Below, piece by piece: positions 11,462 through 22,365 of a stretch of 64,000 bases of DNA. The stretch is from assembly GCF_000002235.5 (NCBI RefSeq), contig NW_022145597.1, positions 22,457,923-22,521,922 on the forward strand, in the 5' to 3' direction. Numbering within the stretch: position 1 is the first letter of the stretch; the number at the start of each line of letters is the position of its first letter. The position numbers were made by a program, and so were the translations under genes. Source of the DNA: Strongylocentrotus purpuratus (lineage: Eukaryota > Echinodermata > Echinoidea > Camarodonta > Strongylocentrotidae). The notes beneath the pieces were generated by a model, which was not told the origin of the DNA, did not search any database, and worked only from the letters and a program-made list of their open reading frames with translations.

Positions 11462-11980
11462 ATTCATGTCATTTGTTTCTAAGACCTAATTTCTCTAATT
11501 CCCTTGACCCCTCTCCCTTCATATTTGTTTTCTAAGACCTCCCCCCCCCCCTCATCTCTCTTCATATTTGTTTTCTAAGACCCATTTCTCCCCCGCCCCC
11601 CCCCCATCTCTATTCATATTTGTTTTCTAAGACCTCTCTCTCTCTCGACCCACTCTCTCTCTCGTATGTATTTCTCAGACCCCTCTTTCTTTCTCTCTCA
11701 TTAACCCCCTCTTCATATTTGTTTCTAAGGCCTCTCTCTCTCTCTTCATATTTGTTTCTAAGACCCCCCCCCCCTCTCTTTCTCATTTCTTGATATTTGT
11801 TTCTAAGACCTCTCTCTCTCTAGCTCTCAATTCATGATATTTGTTTCTAAGACCCCCTCTCTTTCTCACTTCTTGAATTCATATTTGTTTCTAAGACCTC
11901 TGTCTCTCTCTCCCTTTCTCTCTTTCTCATTTTAAATTCATGATATTTGTTTATAAGACCTCTCTTTCTCTCTTTTTCCA
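11462..11980 (+). repeat. CT-rich minisatellite inside the left MULE arm
   Basis: About ten units of 45-65 bp share TTCATATTTGTTTCTAAGAC followed by CT or C runs. The same array occurs inverted in the right arm at 15190-15705. Confidence 0.85.
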
Positions 11981-12656
11981 TTCATCACTTTGTCTAGTGT
12001 AATGTACAGACACATAACATATAAAGGAAATTATACACCAGTTTTACATGAATTCATTTGCACTTTATTTACTGCTTTACATTCATATACTTTTTTTTTC
12101 GTGAAGGTAATCTAATCCTTCAATGTCAGAGAAGTAATACAAAAGATACAGGAGTATGTGTATGCATAAATAGTTTTATATAAGAAGAAAAAATATGTAG
12201 TAAAAGTGAAAGCAAACAATAGTAGAAATTTGAACAGATAATTTGACAGTGTGTTAAGATTTAGATGCAAGAATGACTATAAGAAATTTTTTATTTGAAA
12301 ATACATGCACATGTAGATAAAAAGAGATCTGAACATAGGCGGATTCATGGGCGCAGAGGCGTGCACCGCACTTTACTTTGGAGATAACGAACTGAATACA
12401 CATAATAATGGATGATACGTGAAAATATTTTCTTCAGCGAGTAACAATATTTCACGTATTTCGCGAAAATTGATCATCCAATATTATAATTATTATTTAG
12501 ATACTCCACAGAGATATTGTGATTTATTCACCATTTTTTATAATATACTAGTACATGTACTTGTAAACTGCATCTTGGCAATTGAAGCTTGAAACGAGTG
12601 CAAATATGAAATTTCCCAAGCATTTATGTGGTGCTGGTGCACAACTAACATGAAAA

Positions 12657-14519
12657 GTTAAAAATGTTTGAATTTCAAGAAAACAGTAGGCCTACCGTAA
12701 CACTAATATAATCATTTACCTGTACAAAGTCGAACATCTAGAATTTACATATCCCAATCCAAGTTGTTACTTGAAGTTATTGTGACGTTACAATTATTGA
12801 AAACGAAGTAGTTACTTGGATGGTGCAATTTCATATGGTGACGTCACGTTTAATAGCTGCATGCGCACAATCACTAATAATGGCGTGGCTTAAGAGGAAA
12901 AATAAAAAAGAGCAACATAGGTTTTATTGTTACTTCACGTTAGCTGAATGCACACAATCATGTATTGACCAATCATAATCTTGTGGGCGTGGCAGAATGT
13001 TCATTGCGTCCAATATTTTATGTTATTATGAATTCTCCATAGGCTTAGACGTTAAGAAATGAGATTTAATATTTTAGCTCTCTGAGACGACCGTGACGGA
13101 CCTCCAAAATATCGTTGCCTCTAAAACCCTAAATCTAAATAATAGACCTAATATATATACACACATAACATATAATAATATTTCCTTTATCCCAAATTTT
13201 CAGGTCCCAGGAACCTCATCATTATTAAAGGTTTCCACTGGTGTAAATTTGGCAATACTCCCTCAAAGCTATGGATAAGTTTGTGTGTACAATGCTTTTC
13301 ATATAAAGTTCATTGACTTTTTGACCTTTGAACTTTGTCGAATATGACCCATATTCGAACTCGACCCGAGTCTTCAAGAGATGCAAGTACCACTGGTGTG
13401 AATTTGGTGATACTACCTAAAGGCTATGGAAATTTATTGTGAGTACAACATAATTGTTGATGCCGACAATGACGTCGGAAAGAGTGACGTCTATATACAT
13501 GTACGCAGGCAAGACAAAAACTATGTTTTACTATGGGTTTTGCCTAGAGATTGGCACATTGTGACCGCATGGTTCAGATTATGTGGTGCAGCTGCACGTT
13601 TTTTACGTGGAAGCTGCGATGACTGTGATGACTGTGATGACTGACCACCTTTGGCATAGCCATGTTCTTCAACTGTTGCCTGCTTGGTCGGACGTCCCGA
13701 TGTCAAGTTTCTCCTCCCTCCAATCTTCACTCTTCTGCGAGCAATGGCTGTTGGCTGCACGCCAATGCTAGGTCCAGAAGTCTTAAGGATACCTACCTTG
13801 GGCTTACCTTGCGCCTGGCAAGGTTGACGCCACTGTATCTCCCATACATTTTTTGCAGCTTTTTTCATATGTGTTATGAAATTATACTCATATTCATATC
13901 TTTGGTTACCTACAGCTGCAGCACCCTAACCAATGTACGATTAAGTCCCCTGGAAGCTCTTTTTCAAGCATTCTATAATTGCTTCCTTTGGTGTCCTGAC
14001 TAAATTTCATTCATATCTTAGTTTCGTATTGTATATGATTGATAATAGAAGATCTATCGATGTCATCATGGGCAGCAAAGACGGGCTAAGGAAGGGACAT
14101 CTCGTCACAGCAAGGACACTGGGTGCTGCGCTAAACTTACTCTCACTGTAAGGAGAACAGTGACACAATCCGGGAGGAAGAGCAAGTATGTGAATATAGT
14201 AGCGATAAATTGTCAATCACCTATTTAGAGGAAACCAAAACCCAAGGAGAGAATCAATCTCATATGAAAGAGTAAAATGAGAGGAGCAATTTAAAGAAAG
14301 TTTCATCAAAAACGGTTATAAAATAAGAGAGTTATGGAAGTTCGAAAAGTCTCGTTTTACTTTCTATGGGGATCCTCAAATTGGCAACGCTGCTTCAAAA
14401 TGGCTGATTTTGTGGAAAACTCTCCATTCACTTTGTACACAAATTTTCAGATTTTTCCCATTATTTCTCATATTTGTTATTGTCTCCTTCTGACCTTGAC
14501 ATATGTGGTGTGAAATATA
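12657..14519. other. core of the MULE between its arms
   Basis: It contains three things besides the ORF at 13521-13868. First, two diverged copies of a segment with GCACACAATCA...GGCGTGGC (about 12850-13000). Second, a direct repeat at 13215-13270 and 13385-13430 sharing CACTGGTGTAAATTTGG and AAAGGCTATGGA-like blocks. Third, an AT-rich stretch (14230-14510) with no feature. The direct repeats look like older echinoderm-type dispersed sequence carried inside the element. Confidence 0.5.
13521..13868 (-). pseudogene. possible C-terminal fragment of a SWIM/MULE-type transposase, or captured host exon
   Basis: The frame is open for about 115 codons and has protein-like rather than low-complexity composition. 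It holds GKPKVGILKTSGPSIGVQPT, then ARRR, GGRRNLTSGRPTK, a (SSQ)3 run, a basic PRKKR, and the ending PHNLNHAV...SLGKTHSKT. An 'xVQPTAxARRR...GRP' block and a 'PHxLxxxV...K.H' ending are, from memory, typical of the tails of SWIM-zinc-finger transposase-like proteins of the Mutator group. That fits the 9-bp target duplication of the host element. The upstream catalytic and SWIM parts are absent. A captured exon of a host gene is the main alternative. The start is uncertain because the frame runs into non-coding-looking DNA upstream. Confidence 0.4.
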
Positions 14520-16324
14520 TTTTCATGTTAGTTGTGCACCAGCACCACATAAATGCTTGGGAAATTTCATATTTGCACTCGTTTCAAGCTTCAATTGCCA
14601 AGATGCAGTTTACAAGTACATGTACTAGTATATTATAAAAAATGGTGAATAAATCACAATATCTCTGTGGAGTATCTAAATAATAATTATAATATTGGAT
14701 GATCAATTTTCGCGAAATACGTGAAATATTGTTACTCGCTGAAGAAAAATATTTTCACGTATCATCCATTATTATGTGTATTCAGTTCGTTATCTCCAAA
14801 GTAAAGTGCGGTGCACGCCTCTGCGCCCATGAATCCGCCTATGTTCAGATCTCTTTTTATCTACATGTGCATGTATTTTCAAATAAAAATTTCTTATAGT
14901 CATTTCTTGCATCTAAATCTTAACACACTGTCAAATTATCTGTTCAAATTTCTACTATTGTTTGCTTTCACTTTTACTACATATTTCTTCTTTATAATAT
15001 TTATGCATACACATACTCCTGTATCTTTTGTATTACTTCTCTGACATTGAAGGATTAGATTACCTTCACGAAAAAAAAAAGTATATGAATGTAAAGCAGT
15101 AAATAAAGTGCAAATGAATTCATGTAAAACTGGTGTATAATTTCCTTTATATGTTATGTGTCTGTACATTACACTAGACAAAGTGATGAATGGAAAAAGA
15201 GAGAAAGAGAGGTCTTATAAACAAATATCATGAATTTAAAATGAGAAAGAGAGAAAGGGAGAGAGAGACAGAGGTCTTAGAAACAAATATGAATTCAAGA
15301 AGTGAGAAAGAGAGGGGGTCTTAGAAACAAATATCATGAATTGAGAGCTATAGAGAGAGAGAGGTCTTAGAAACAAATATCAAGAAATGAGAAAGAGAGG
15401 GGGGGGGGTCTTAGAAACAAATATGAAGAGAGAGAGAGAGGCCTTAGAAACAAATATGAAGAGGGGGTTAATGAGAGAGAAAGAAAGAGGGGTCTGAGAA
15501 ATACATACGAGAGAGAGAGTGGGTCGAGAGAGAGAGGTCTTAGAAAACAAATATGAATAGAGATGGGGGGGGGGGGGGGGCGGGGGAGAAATGGGTCTTA
15601 GAAAACAAATATGAAGAGAGATGAGGGGGGGGGGAGGTCTTAGAAAACAAATATGAAGGGAGAGGGGTCAAGAGAATTAGAGAAATTAGGTCTTAGAAAC
15701 AAATGACATGAATTTAAAAAATGAAAGACGTGATCCCACAATAATAGAAAATGGTACGAGTGCAATATTTAAATCACAGTTTATGTATTACATTACCATT
15801 ACACATATTATGTCGAGTGTAGTCTGTGTATGTGTCGATATGTGTACACGTGTGTTAGGGGGGGGGGGGGGGGTCCGAATCAGCAAATGGTTTGAAAGTA
15901 GGCTACACGTCAAAAATTGAAACCCTGAAGAAGGCGGAATTAAACCACAAAAACCATAATATTATTTGGTTTCTCTCTTTCCTTACTTTGATTAATTCCT
16001 TCTCTAATTTTTCTCTTTCTTTCAAGTTAGTTTTTGTTTTCTCTCTCTGCTTATGACATTCTTTGTTTCCTCTCTGTTCTTTAATTATTTATTGTTTTTC
16101 TCTATTTCCTTCTGTTGTTATTCGTTGTTTTTCTCTCACTCGTACGTCTCGATACAAAAGTACATGTACCGCGTACCGCGACACTGGACATATAGGACGT
16201 ACGTTGAGCATTGCAGAAGAGCTACGTGCGCGCGCAATATCTTGTCATGGATAGACTTTTCCCAGTCGGTTCCTTGAAATTTATTGGGAAAAGGTCCAGG
16301 CCAGGGTGCAAAACGCAAAGTCGC
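14520..16324 (-). repeat. right terminal inverted arm of the MULE (uninterrupted)
   Basis: Reverse complement of the left arm. It contains the unoccupied hAT target (15792-15799), the inverted CT-rich minisatellite (15190-15705) and a G run near 15858-15873. Confidence 0.9.
15190..15705 (-). repeat. CT-rich minisatellite inside the right MULE arm
   Basis: Inverted counterpart of 11462-11980, with GTCTTAGAAACAAATATGAA as the shared part of each unit. Unit order is preserved between arms, as expected if the arms are copies of each other. Confidence 0.85.
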
Positions 16325-16359
16325 TGCCGGGGGCGTGGGTGTGAAGATTACGAAACAAC

Positions 16360-16412
16360 GTGATTGGTTTGGTTCATACTTTGCACCAATGAGAGAGCTC
16401 GGTCCCAGACAC
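16360..16412 (+). repeat. flanking direct repeat, right copy
   Basis: Second copy of the segment at 8000-8048, same orientation, starting 26 bp after the MULE's right target duplication. Confidence 0.7.
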
Positions 16413-16422
16413 AATAAGTCTT

Positions 16423-16675
16423 GGTAAAGTTACAAACACTGTACACAGAAAGATGTATATGGGACTGCACGAACACGTGGCGTAAAAGTTCTACCCTGGA
16501 TTTTTACGATGTTACATGACATATTTAGAATATGAAGGCATTTGAAGAGCCATCCTTTCTGGGAACATGTCTTATATGATGTTCTTTCACACTAGCATAC
16601 CGGTAATAAGAAGGATAACGCTCACAAATTATTTTTCACCTCTTTCAAGAACTCAACTTCTCTTTAATGTGTAAT
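16423..16675 (+). repeat. inverted pair, left member
   Basis: From CTTGGTAAAGTTACAAACAC through CACGTGGCGTAAAA and GAAGGCATTTGAAGAGCCAT to AGAACTCAACTTCTCTTTAA. It is the reverse complement of 18355-18613 at roughly 85 percent by eye. Its outer part, AAGATGTATATGGGACT, is a dispersed motif also found at 23.2, 36.5 and 44.5 kb. Confidence 0.75.
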
Positions 16676-17360
16676 TTAATATTGCAGGTGTTAAAAATAT
16701 TAGGGAGACGCGCTTGCGTCGCCCGTTCAAATATATTTGTATTGTTATTAAACAATTATTTCAATCAAGTGTAGATTATCAACGCAATTTATATTTAAAA
16801 ATCCTTAATGTTAAAAAATAATCGTTACTAAATATAAAATGTAGATTTTTTTATATTAGTTCAATAGTTATATACATTTATAATCACAATTTTGATACAT
16901 ATATATGATTTTAAAAATAAACACAAGTTTAAAGAATTTTTTGATCATGGATGACTTTACTTTTTGTGGCAATCGAGATTATGATGTTGCCTTCAAATAG
17001 TCACCTGATTCCTTAATCGATTCATTAATCGATTTATTAATCGATTCATTAAAAGTGCCTTTTTTCATCTCTGGTGACTGGTGAATGTCCTTTTCAGGCG
17101 CGAGAAGTGCCCGAAGACTTCTGATAATTCCATGTTTAACCTTGACACGTACGAAGTGCACGTTTTTCCAATAAGGGTCCTTTTCCCTTATGATAAGTGC
17201 CTCCTTTTCCTTTCTTCACAACATGCACATGCGCCCCAGAGCTAGCTGTATACGCCTGCATGAATTTTATATATATATTTTGTCATACCTTGGGATTTTA
17301 TTGATTTTCATTTGGAACAAACATATACCTTGCGGCCAAAGGGGAATGAGATCTGGAGGT
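16676..17360. other. non-coding stretch with a 12-bp tandem repeat
   Basis: Very AT-rich, no gene. Four imperfect units of TTAATCGATTCA lie at about 17008-17052. Confidence 0.5.
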
Positions 17361-17526
17361 TTTTGGGGTGGAGCTTAGCAAGTTTGAAAAACAAATATTT
17401 AAACAAAAATATTTAAAAATCTATGAAACAAATTCAGGCATTTACATATCAAAATATGAGATGTATGCAGGAGTGCAAACCAACAGGAATACACTTGTAT
17501 TTCGATGTCATGGGCCCTTTAAAACT
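17361..17526. repeat. dispersed 166-bp repeat, partner of 6915
   Basis: Reverse complement of 6915-7081. The open frame running through it (to 17877) mixes repeat and AT-rich DNA and is not supported as a gene. Confidence 0.7.
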
Positions 17527-18354
17527 AAACTTTACGAACTAAGTCTTCATTTTGTAGTTGTGTTCTACCCCCATACTTCACTGGTCATTGATAATAATGC
17601 GATACAGATGTACATCTATTATAAATTTGCCTACGATATTACTTCTTCCTTGTTGCTTAAGTTTTTGTATAGGCATTACGGGACGATAATGTTTGACTTC
17701 ATGATACTAATATCAAATCACAGTATACTTTATTCTTTTTTTATTATTGGAAATAATCTGGCGAAATTTTGTAAACTTCATGGAATTTGTTTAGCTGTTT
17801 TGTTTAGAGACTTTCCAGTCTATTTTGCACTTAAAAAGTTCATCTCTAATATCATTATTATTAATAAAATAATTTGACATGTAAGTCTGCACAATCGAAC
17901 AGAAATAGTGTGTTTCAGGAGATGTATACAAAATCTGGAACGTGGAAACGCCAAGGATCAGTATACATTACTTCGACATGTTTGATAACCTATGATTGTT
18001 GTGGCTTACTCGGGGAAGGGGAGGGGGATTGAAGGGGGAATCGCGGCAAGGGTAAAAAAGTCTTGGAGATTGTCGGTTGTCAGTCATTCGTCAAAACTTT
18101 ACCGGAAGCACGTGACTCAGAGTTCAAGAGATCAAGGGAATGTAAAAGTGAATGTTCGGTATGATTTGGCGCGTACCTGGGATTTACGCAGACGACCGAT
18201 GTCTTTCAACAGCGATCGATCACGTTTACAATTTTTTCTTTTTTTTCATACCTCCCTCTTTACTGTACTTATAACATCTTTCATCATTAAGTTCATAACC
18301 TACCATTTCCTTACTTAATCCTCTATTTTGTATTAACAAGTTCACAACCATGTT
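17527..18354. other. non-coding stretch, nothing recognised
   Basis: AT-rich, no protein-like ORF. Confidence 0.4.
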
Positions 18355-18613
18355 AGCAAAATTAACGTTAAAGAGAAGGTTGAGTTCTGGGAAGAGGTGA
18401 AAAATAATTTGTGAGAATTACTCATTCTTATTATGCAAGTGTGGAAGAACATCAGTTAAGACATGTTCCCTGAAAAGCATGGCTCTTCAAATGCCTTCAT
18501 ATTCTAAATATGCATGTAACATCGTAAAAATCGGGGGCCGGCTTTTTACGCCACGTGTTCGTGTAGTCCCATATACATCTTTCTGTGCAAGTGTTTGTAA
18601 CTGTACCAAGAAT
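18355..18613 (-). repeat. inverted pair, right member
   Basis: Partner of 16423-16675. It continues directly into a longer dispersed repeat (18586-18790), so the pair is better seen as two opposed copies of one family than as the ends of one element. Confidence 0.7.
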
Positions 18614-18790
18614 TGGCCACCTTTCTTATCATTTTGATGATTCCAGAACCTTGCAATACACACAAATACTTATATGCCAGATGATCAACCTCTTTTGGTC
18701 GGTTCCACATCGTTTCTTTCACAATGCAATCGCATGGCCAGAACTCAACTTCATCTTTAAAGGCAATTTCGATAACCCTTGTTTGTCACC
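18586..18790 (+). repeat. dispersed repeat with GATTCCAGAACCTTGCAATAC
   Basis: It shares with 44524-44730, and in reverse orientation with 23029-23225 and 36345-36550, the ordered blocks: cap motif AGTCCCATATACATCTTTC, TTGTAACTTTA, TTTCTTATCAT, TGATTCCAGAACCTTGCA, ACACCAATACTTATATGC, and a GGTTCCACA...TTTCACAATGC block. Five copies in this window make it a genuine repeat family; no termini were resolved. Confidence 0.7.
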
Positions 18791-19014
18791 TAATGAAATG
18801 TGTGAACATGGCAATAACCTATTGCCTAATTCTAACATGAATCTTTTTAAAAGTAGTTGCGAGCTTATTCCTTGTTCCTTGTGTCTATTTTTTGTTCCTG
18901 TATGCCTGTGCCCTTCTGTTCTGTTTTTCTTCTTGCAAGTCCTTCTCCAACATTTTTAGGATTTGTATTTTGCATTTTCATAATCTTCACTGTGTCACGG
19001 TCTGTCTGCCTTCC
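18791..19014. other. non-coding stretch, nothing recognised
   Basis: Pyrimidine-rich in parts; no gene. Confidence 0.4.
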
Positions 19015-19230
19015 CAGGGGCGGATCCAGCCAGCAGCGAGGGGGGGGGGGGGGGCAATTTGTGAGAAAATATTTAGCGAGCCGACGAATGAGCGGGGGGG
19101 GGGGATCAAACAATCCAAGGTTTACGGCTACAACAATAACCTTGCCGGTTGTGAGTGCGTATTTAGGGTGCTTTTACGCAGATATACAATTTTGATTTCA
19201 TTGAGACATGCCCCCCCCCCCCCCGGCCCC
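19015..19230 (+). mobile_element. hAT-like left end, partial
   Basis: Starts with CAGGGGCGGATCCAGC, near-identical to the 16-bp terminus of the element at 8603, and is followed by two G runs and a C run. No right terminus was found. Confidence 0.5.
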
Positions 19231-19406
19231 CTCCAAGTGTGTATGTCAGCTGAGTATTGAGTAGTCTACCCAGCCACAGGTCACACAGCTTGGTTCAGAT
19301 TTTTTCCAGAGATATGCAGAGGGAAATATCAATCATGCCTGTGTAAAAAAAAAAAACATAAATAGGTCTACATCAAGATCGCAGTTATGACCAAAAAGTT
19401 ATATTA

Positions 19407-19807
19407 CTAGGGCTGCGTTCATGCTTAAATTTTGAAGGCAGAATGAGCGATCTGAAACGCTCATCGTAAACGCTCATCGTAATCGCAGTTCCACGATGCA
19501 CTGTTCATGCTTACTTCTCTGGCTCCCCCAGGCAATTCTCAGTGTGTGGCCTTAATTGGTCTTCCAGCTGGATTCGCAAACCTTCACTGTGCATGCTACG
19601 TAGACCCACTAGAGGTCAGTGCGTTGACCCCATTTAAACGCGTTTACAAATTGTAAACGCATCTTTTTGTGAGTTTACGATCGGCGATCGTGATCGCCGT
19701 TTTTCGGTGATTCTACAAAAATGAGCTAAGACGCAACCGTGTTTTAAACTAAACGCGTAACAGATGCCTGATTCTGGCCGTCAAAATCAAGCATGAACGC
19801 GCCCTAG
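19407..19807. mobile_element. MITE with CTAGGGC terminal inverted repeats
   Basis: The ends are CTAGGGCTGCGTTCATGCTT and the complement of CTAGGGCGCGTTCATGCTT. The interior has CTCATCGTAAACGCTCATCG and a GATCGGCGATCGTGATCGCC palindromic block, and no ORF. The superfamily cannot be assigned because the CTAG end is itself palindromic and hides the target duplication. Confidence 0.75.
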
Positions 19808-20023
19808 GTCTACTACTATAAATATTCATGAAAGGTGGGATAGAATCTATAACTAAGTGCATTAATGCTGTTAGTAAATACCTGCCAATGTTTATGCAAA
19901 TCTTGGACACTCTCATCCCATCTTTGCTATAGTGTTAAACTTAATGCTCACTATCAGCTCATCCCACCCCCACTCAGTGTTATTTAGGGTACGCGTATGC
20001 ATGTTCCCTCCTATTGAAAACAC
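19808..20023. other. non-coding stretch, nothing recognised
   Basis: No gene or clear repeat. Confidence 0.4.
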
Positions 20024-20480
20024 CCCCACCCCCCCCCCCCCCCCCCGCTTATTCGGCCGGTCAGCCATGAGCCTTAATGCATGGTCGTACATAGAGGATT
20101 TTTTTATGTTGGGGACCGGGGTAAAATTAAATGAATTATTGAAAATTTATTGCATTTTTTATTTTTATTTTATTTGTGGGAACTGCCCCCTACCCTAGCC
20201 TAGCGGGCGCTAGGGTACGTCGACGCCCCAACACAAAAAATAAACAAAGAAAATACAATAAACTATCAATGATTCATTGCATTTTTCCCCAATCCCCAAC
20301 AGGAAAAAATCCTCTGTAGGGCCATGCATTATGGTTCAAGGCATGCCCACATAGAGGATTTTTTTTTTTATGTTGGGGGTCGGGGCAAAATGCAATGAAT
20401 TATTGAAAATGTATTCCATTTTCTTTTATTTTTTATTTTTGTGGGAGCGTCGACGTACCCTAGCGCCCGCTGCGTACATT
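20024..20480. repeat. three-copy inverted/direct repeat after a C run
   Basis: A C run and CGCTTATTCGGCCGGTCAGCC (20024-20066) match the interior of the hAT MITE at 43379. Three copies of a roughly 130-bp unit follow: forward (20087-20200), reversed (20200-20335) and forward (20341-20476). All share ACATAGAGGATTTTTT, ATGTTGGGG, ATGAATTATTGAAAA and GCGTCGACGTACCCTAGCG. Copies 1-2 and 2-3 could each fold into long hairpins. Confidence 0.75.
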
Positions 20481-20844
20481 CATGATTCTTTGGCTAAGCA
20501 ATGGCCTCGTTACTGTAAGCCCCCATGATTAAAACCTTGTCGATGTGCTATATTAGTGCCCTTTTATGAGGCATTAATCCCCATTACTGTCAGTTATGAC
20601 TTAAGGACGTAGGTCCCCTTGTTGATTAGCATAGTAGCACACACATGCTTTAGCAATCACGCAAAACAAACACTTTCCAATTGTCATTCAATATAATCTG
20701 AGAATGTATACTATTATCTAGATCTATTAGGAATAAATCATTGTCAAAATCATTCAAAAAATTGGGGTAAAAAAAATTATTCCACCATTATGACCAATAG
20801 TGTATTGACTTTTGTTGATCAATTGACTTTTTGTCTTTCGTACT
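20481..20844. other. non-coding stretch, nothing recognised
   Basis: AT-rich, no gene. Confidence 0.4.
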
Positions 20845-22365
20845 TTTTGCTGATGACACTAATTTATATTTTTCTCACAACGACTCTCATAGATTTGTTG
20901 AAATAGAAAAAATTGAAATGTGTAATATTTCATTGTGGATTACAGCGAACAAATTATCATTGAATCTCTAGAAACCGAAACATAAGTTAATTAAGAAATC
21001 TATAGATTCTTTGCCAAATAACGTAGTTTTGGAAAATACCCCATTGGAGTGTATTTTATTTAATACATAATATGGTGTAACGGTTGATAAAAACCTTCCT
21101 TGGAAATATCACATCGACAATAGGCTATTTGTAAAAGTATTTCCGTAAATATTGGTATCATTAAAGACATAACTTCCTTTTAATTCATTAAGTATGATTT
21201 GATAGTGCTTTGATACTCCCAACCTTAAATTATGGTCTCTTAGTTTGGGGTAACACATCAAAAATCGTTGGATAAAGTGTTGTCACTGCAAAATAAGATT
21301 ATTCGTATTAATTGTAATTTTCCCCTTTCAGTCCCATACAGACATTTTATTTTTTGAAAAAAAAATACTTAGGTAAAATAAATATAGGTAAAAGACTTAT
21401 ATTTTCCTTAAACTAGGTTAATTTATGTATAATTGTAAAAAATAATATGTTGCCATCTGCTTTTCAAGATTTTTTTATTAATAACTCAGTCCATAATTGC
21501 CCAACAAGACATTCAGAAGAATTCATTTACCTCTCTTGCGGAATCTCTTAGCTCAAAATAAATTTTTTAAATAAAGGCCCACAATTGTGGAATTCTTTAA
21601 GTAATGAAGTAGAATATGTTCCATCGCTTGATATTTTAAAGAAAAAAGAGATTGAAACTGCTGTTATTGAAGTCTTATAAACCTCATTGAATTATATCGC
21701 CCATTTATTTTTTACCCGTCGTGTCTTTCTTTCTTTTTGAATTTGTTTTTTTAGTCTTCTTTTTTCCGTCTTTTTGTTGTTGAAACAAAGTCATGTTCTA
21801 CTCGCTGACTCAAAAAGTAATTTGATATATCATATTGTGCTCATTGAATAAACATCATTGAACTATATCGCCCATTTATTTCTTACCCGTCATGTCTTTC
21901 TTTCTTTTTGAATTTGTTTTTTTAGTCTTCTTTTTTCAGTCTTTCTTTTTTTAAACAAAGTCATGTTCTACTCGCTGACTCAAAAAGTAATTTGATATAT
22001 CATATTGTGCCCTCTCGTGCATATTTCCTTTCTAATGCGCAAATCTCCTTCAACACCATGCAGCTCATCTTTTTGTACTATTTTCTGTACCCCCGATATC
22101 TCCCTTCCTTTTTTGGCATTGTCTACTGTCTACACCCCCTTTTTCCCTAATTGTATCTCCTCTTTTTAGTAACAAATTTGTTAAGTTAATTACTCATTAT
22201 TCCTATTAACTATTATTTGAGGGGTCAACAATCGTACAAGCATTGCTTTTTAGTAGACCCCTCTGTTTCCAATATGTATTCCTTAATTTGTGTAAATGAT
22301 TATAATTGATCTGTAATATTTTATTGGAAACAGAAAAATTGAAATTGAAATTAAAAATTAGATTG
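20845..22365 (+). mobile_element. decayed CR1/L2-like LINE, 5'-truncated
   Basis: It starts inside the reverse transcriptase. The plus strand reads VLFADDTNLYFSHNDSHRFV (the catalytic FADD box), then SLWITANKLSLNL and GVTVDKNLPWKYHIDN. These align in order with FADDTNLFFS, WIRANRLSLNL and GVIIDNKLSWKVHVDN of the LINE at 28135. Several in-frame stops (after LSLNL and again about 50 codons later) show that it is dead. The 3' UTR has a GAGGGGTC/GACCCCTC stem-loop (22219-22263) and a tail of TTGAAA units near 22338-22365. A 150-170-bp block is present twice in its 3' part (21694-21848 and 21865-22010). The tandem duplication begins inside it at 21694. Confidence 0.8.

Larger units (their letters stand above)
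8069..12656 (+). repeat. left terminal inverted arm of the MULE (split)
   Basis: Two pieces, 8069-8602 and 11386-12656, are together the reverse complement of 14520-16324. They are separated by the hAT-like insert and one copy of its target duplication. Inner end: CATGAAAA at 12649-12656. Confidence 0.9.
8069..16324. mobile_element. Mutator-like DNA transposon (MULE) with 1.8-kb inverted arms
   Basis: The outer ends are exact inverted copies: the left starts GCGACTTTGCGTTTT and the right ends with its complement. Both are flanked by the same nine bases, TGCCGGGGG (8060-8068 and 16325-16333). Nine-base target duplications and long terminal inverted repeats are the hallmark of the Mutator/MULE superfamily. 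The arms (8069-12656 without its insert, and 14520-16324) are each about 1805 bp and almost identical by eye, differing by scattered substitutions and one-base length changes. This suggests a young insertion. The core (12657-14519) holds an ORF on the minus strand that may be the tail of a SWIM-type transposase. No complete transposase is present, so the copy looks non-autonomous. Without the later hAT insert the element would be about 5.5 kb. Confidence 0.85.

Noticed and set aside
17368-17877. 169-codon plus-strand ORF
   Set aside because: Begins inside a dispersed repeat and continues in AT-rich DNA; no family features.
16423-18613. Inverted pair as ends of one transposon
   Set aside because: The right member continues past the proposed end into a dispersed repeat family, so it is not a terminus.
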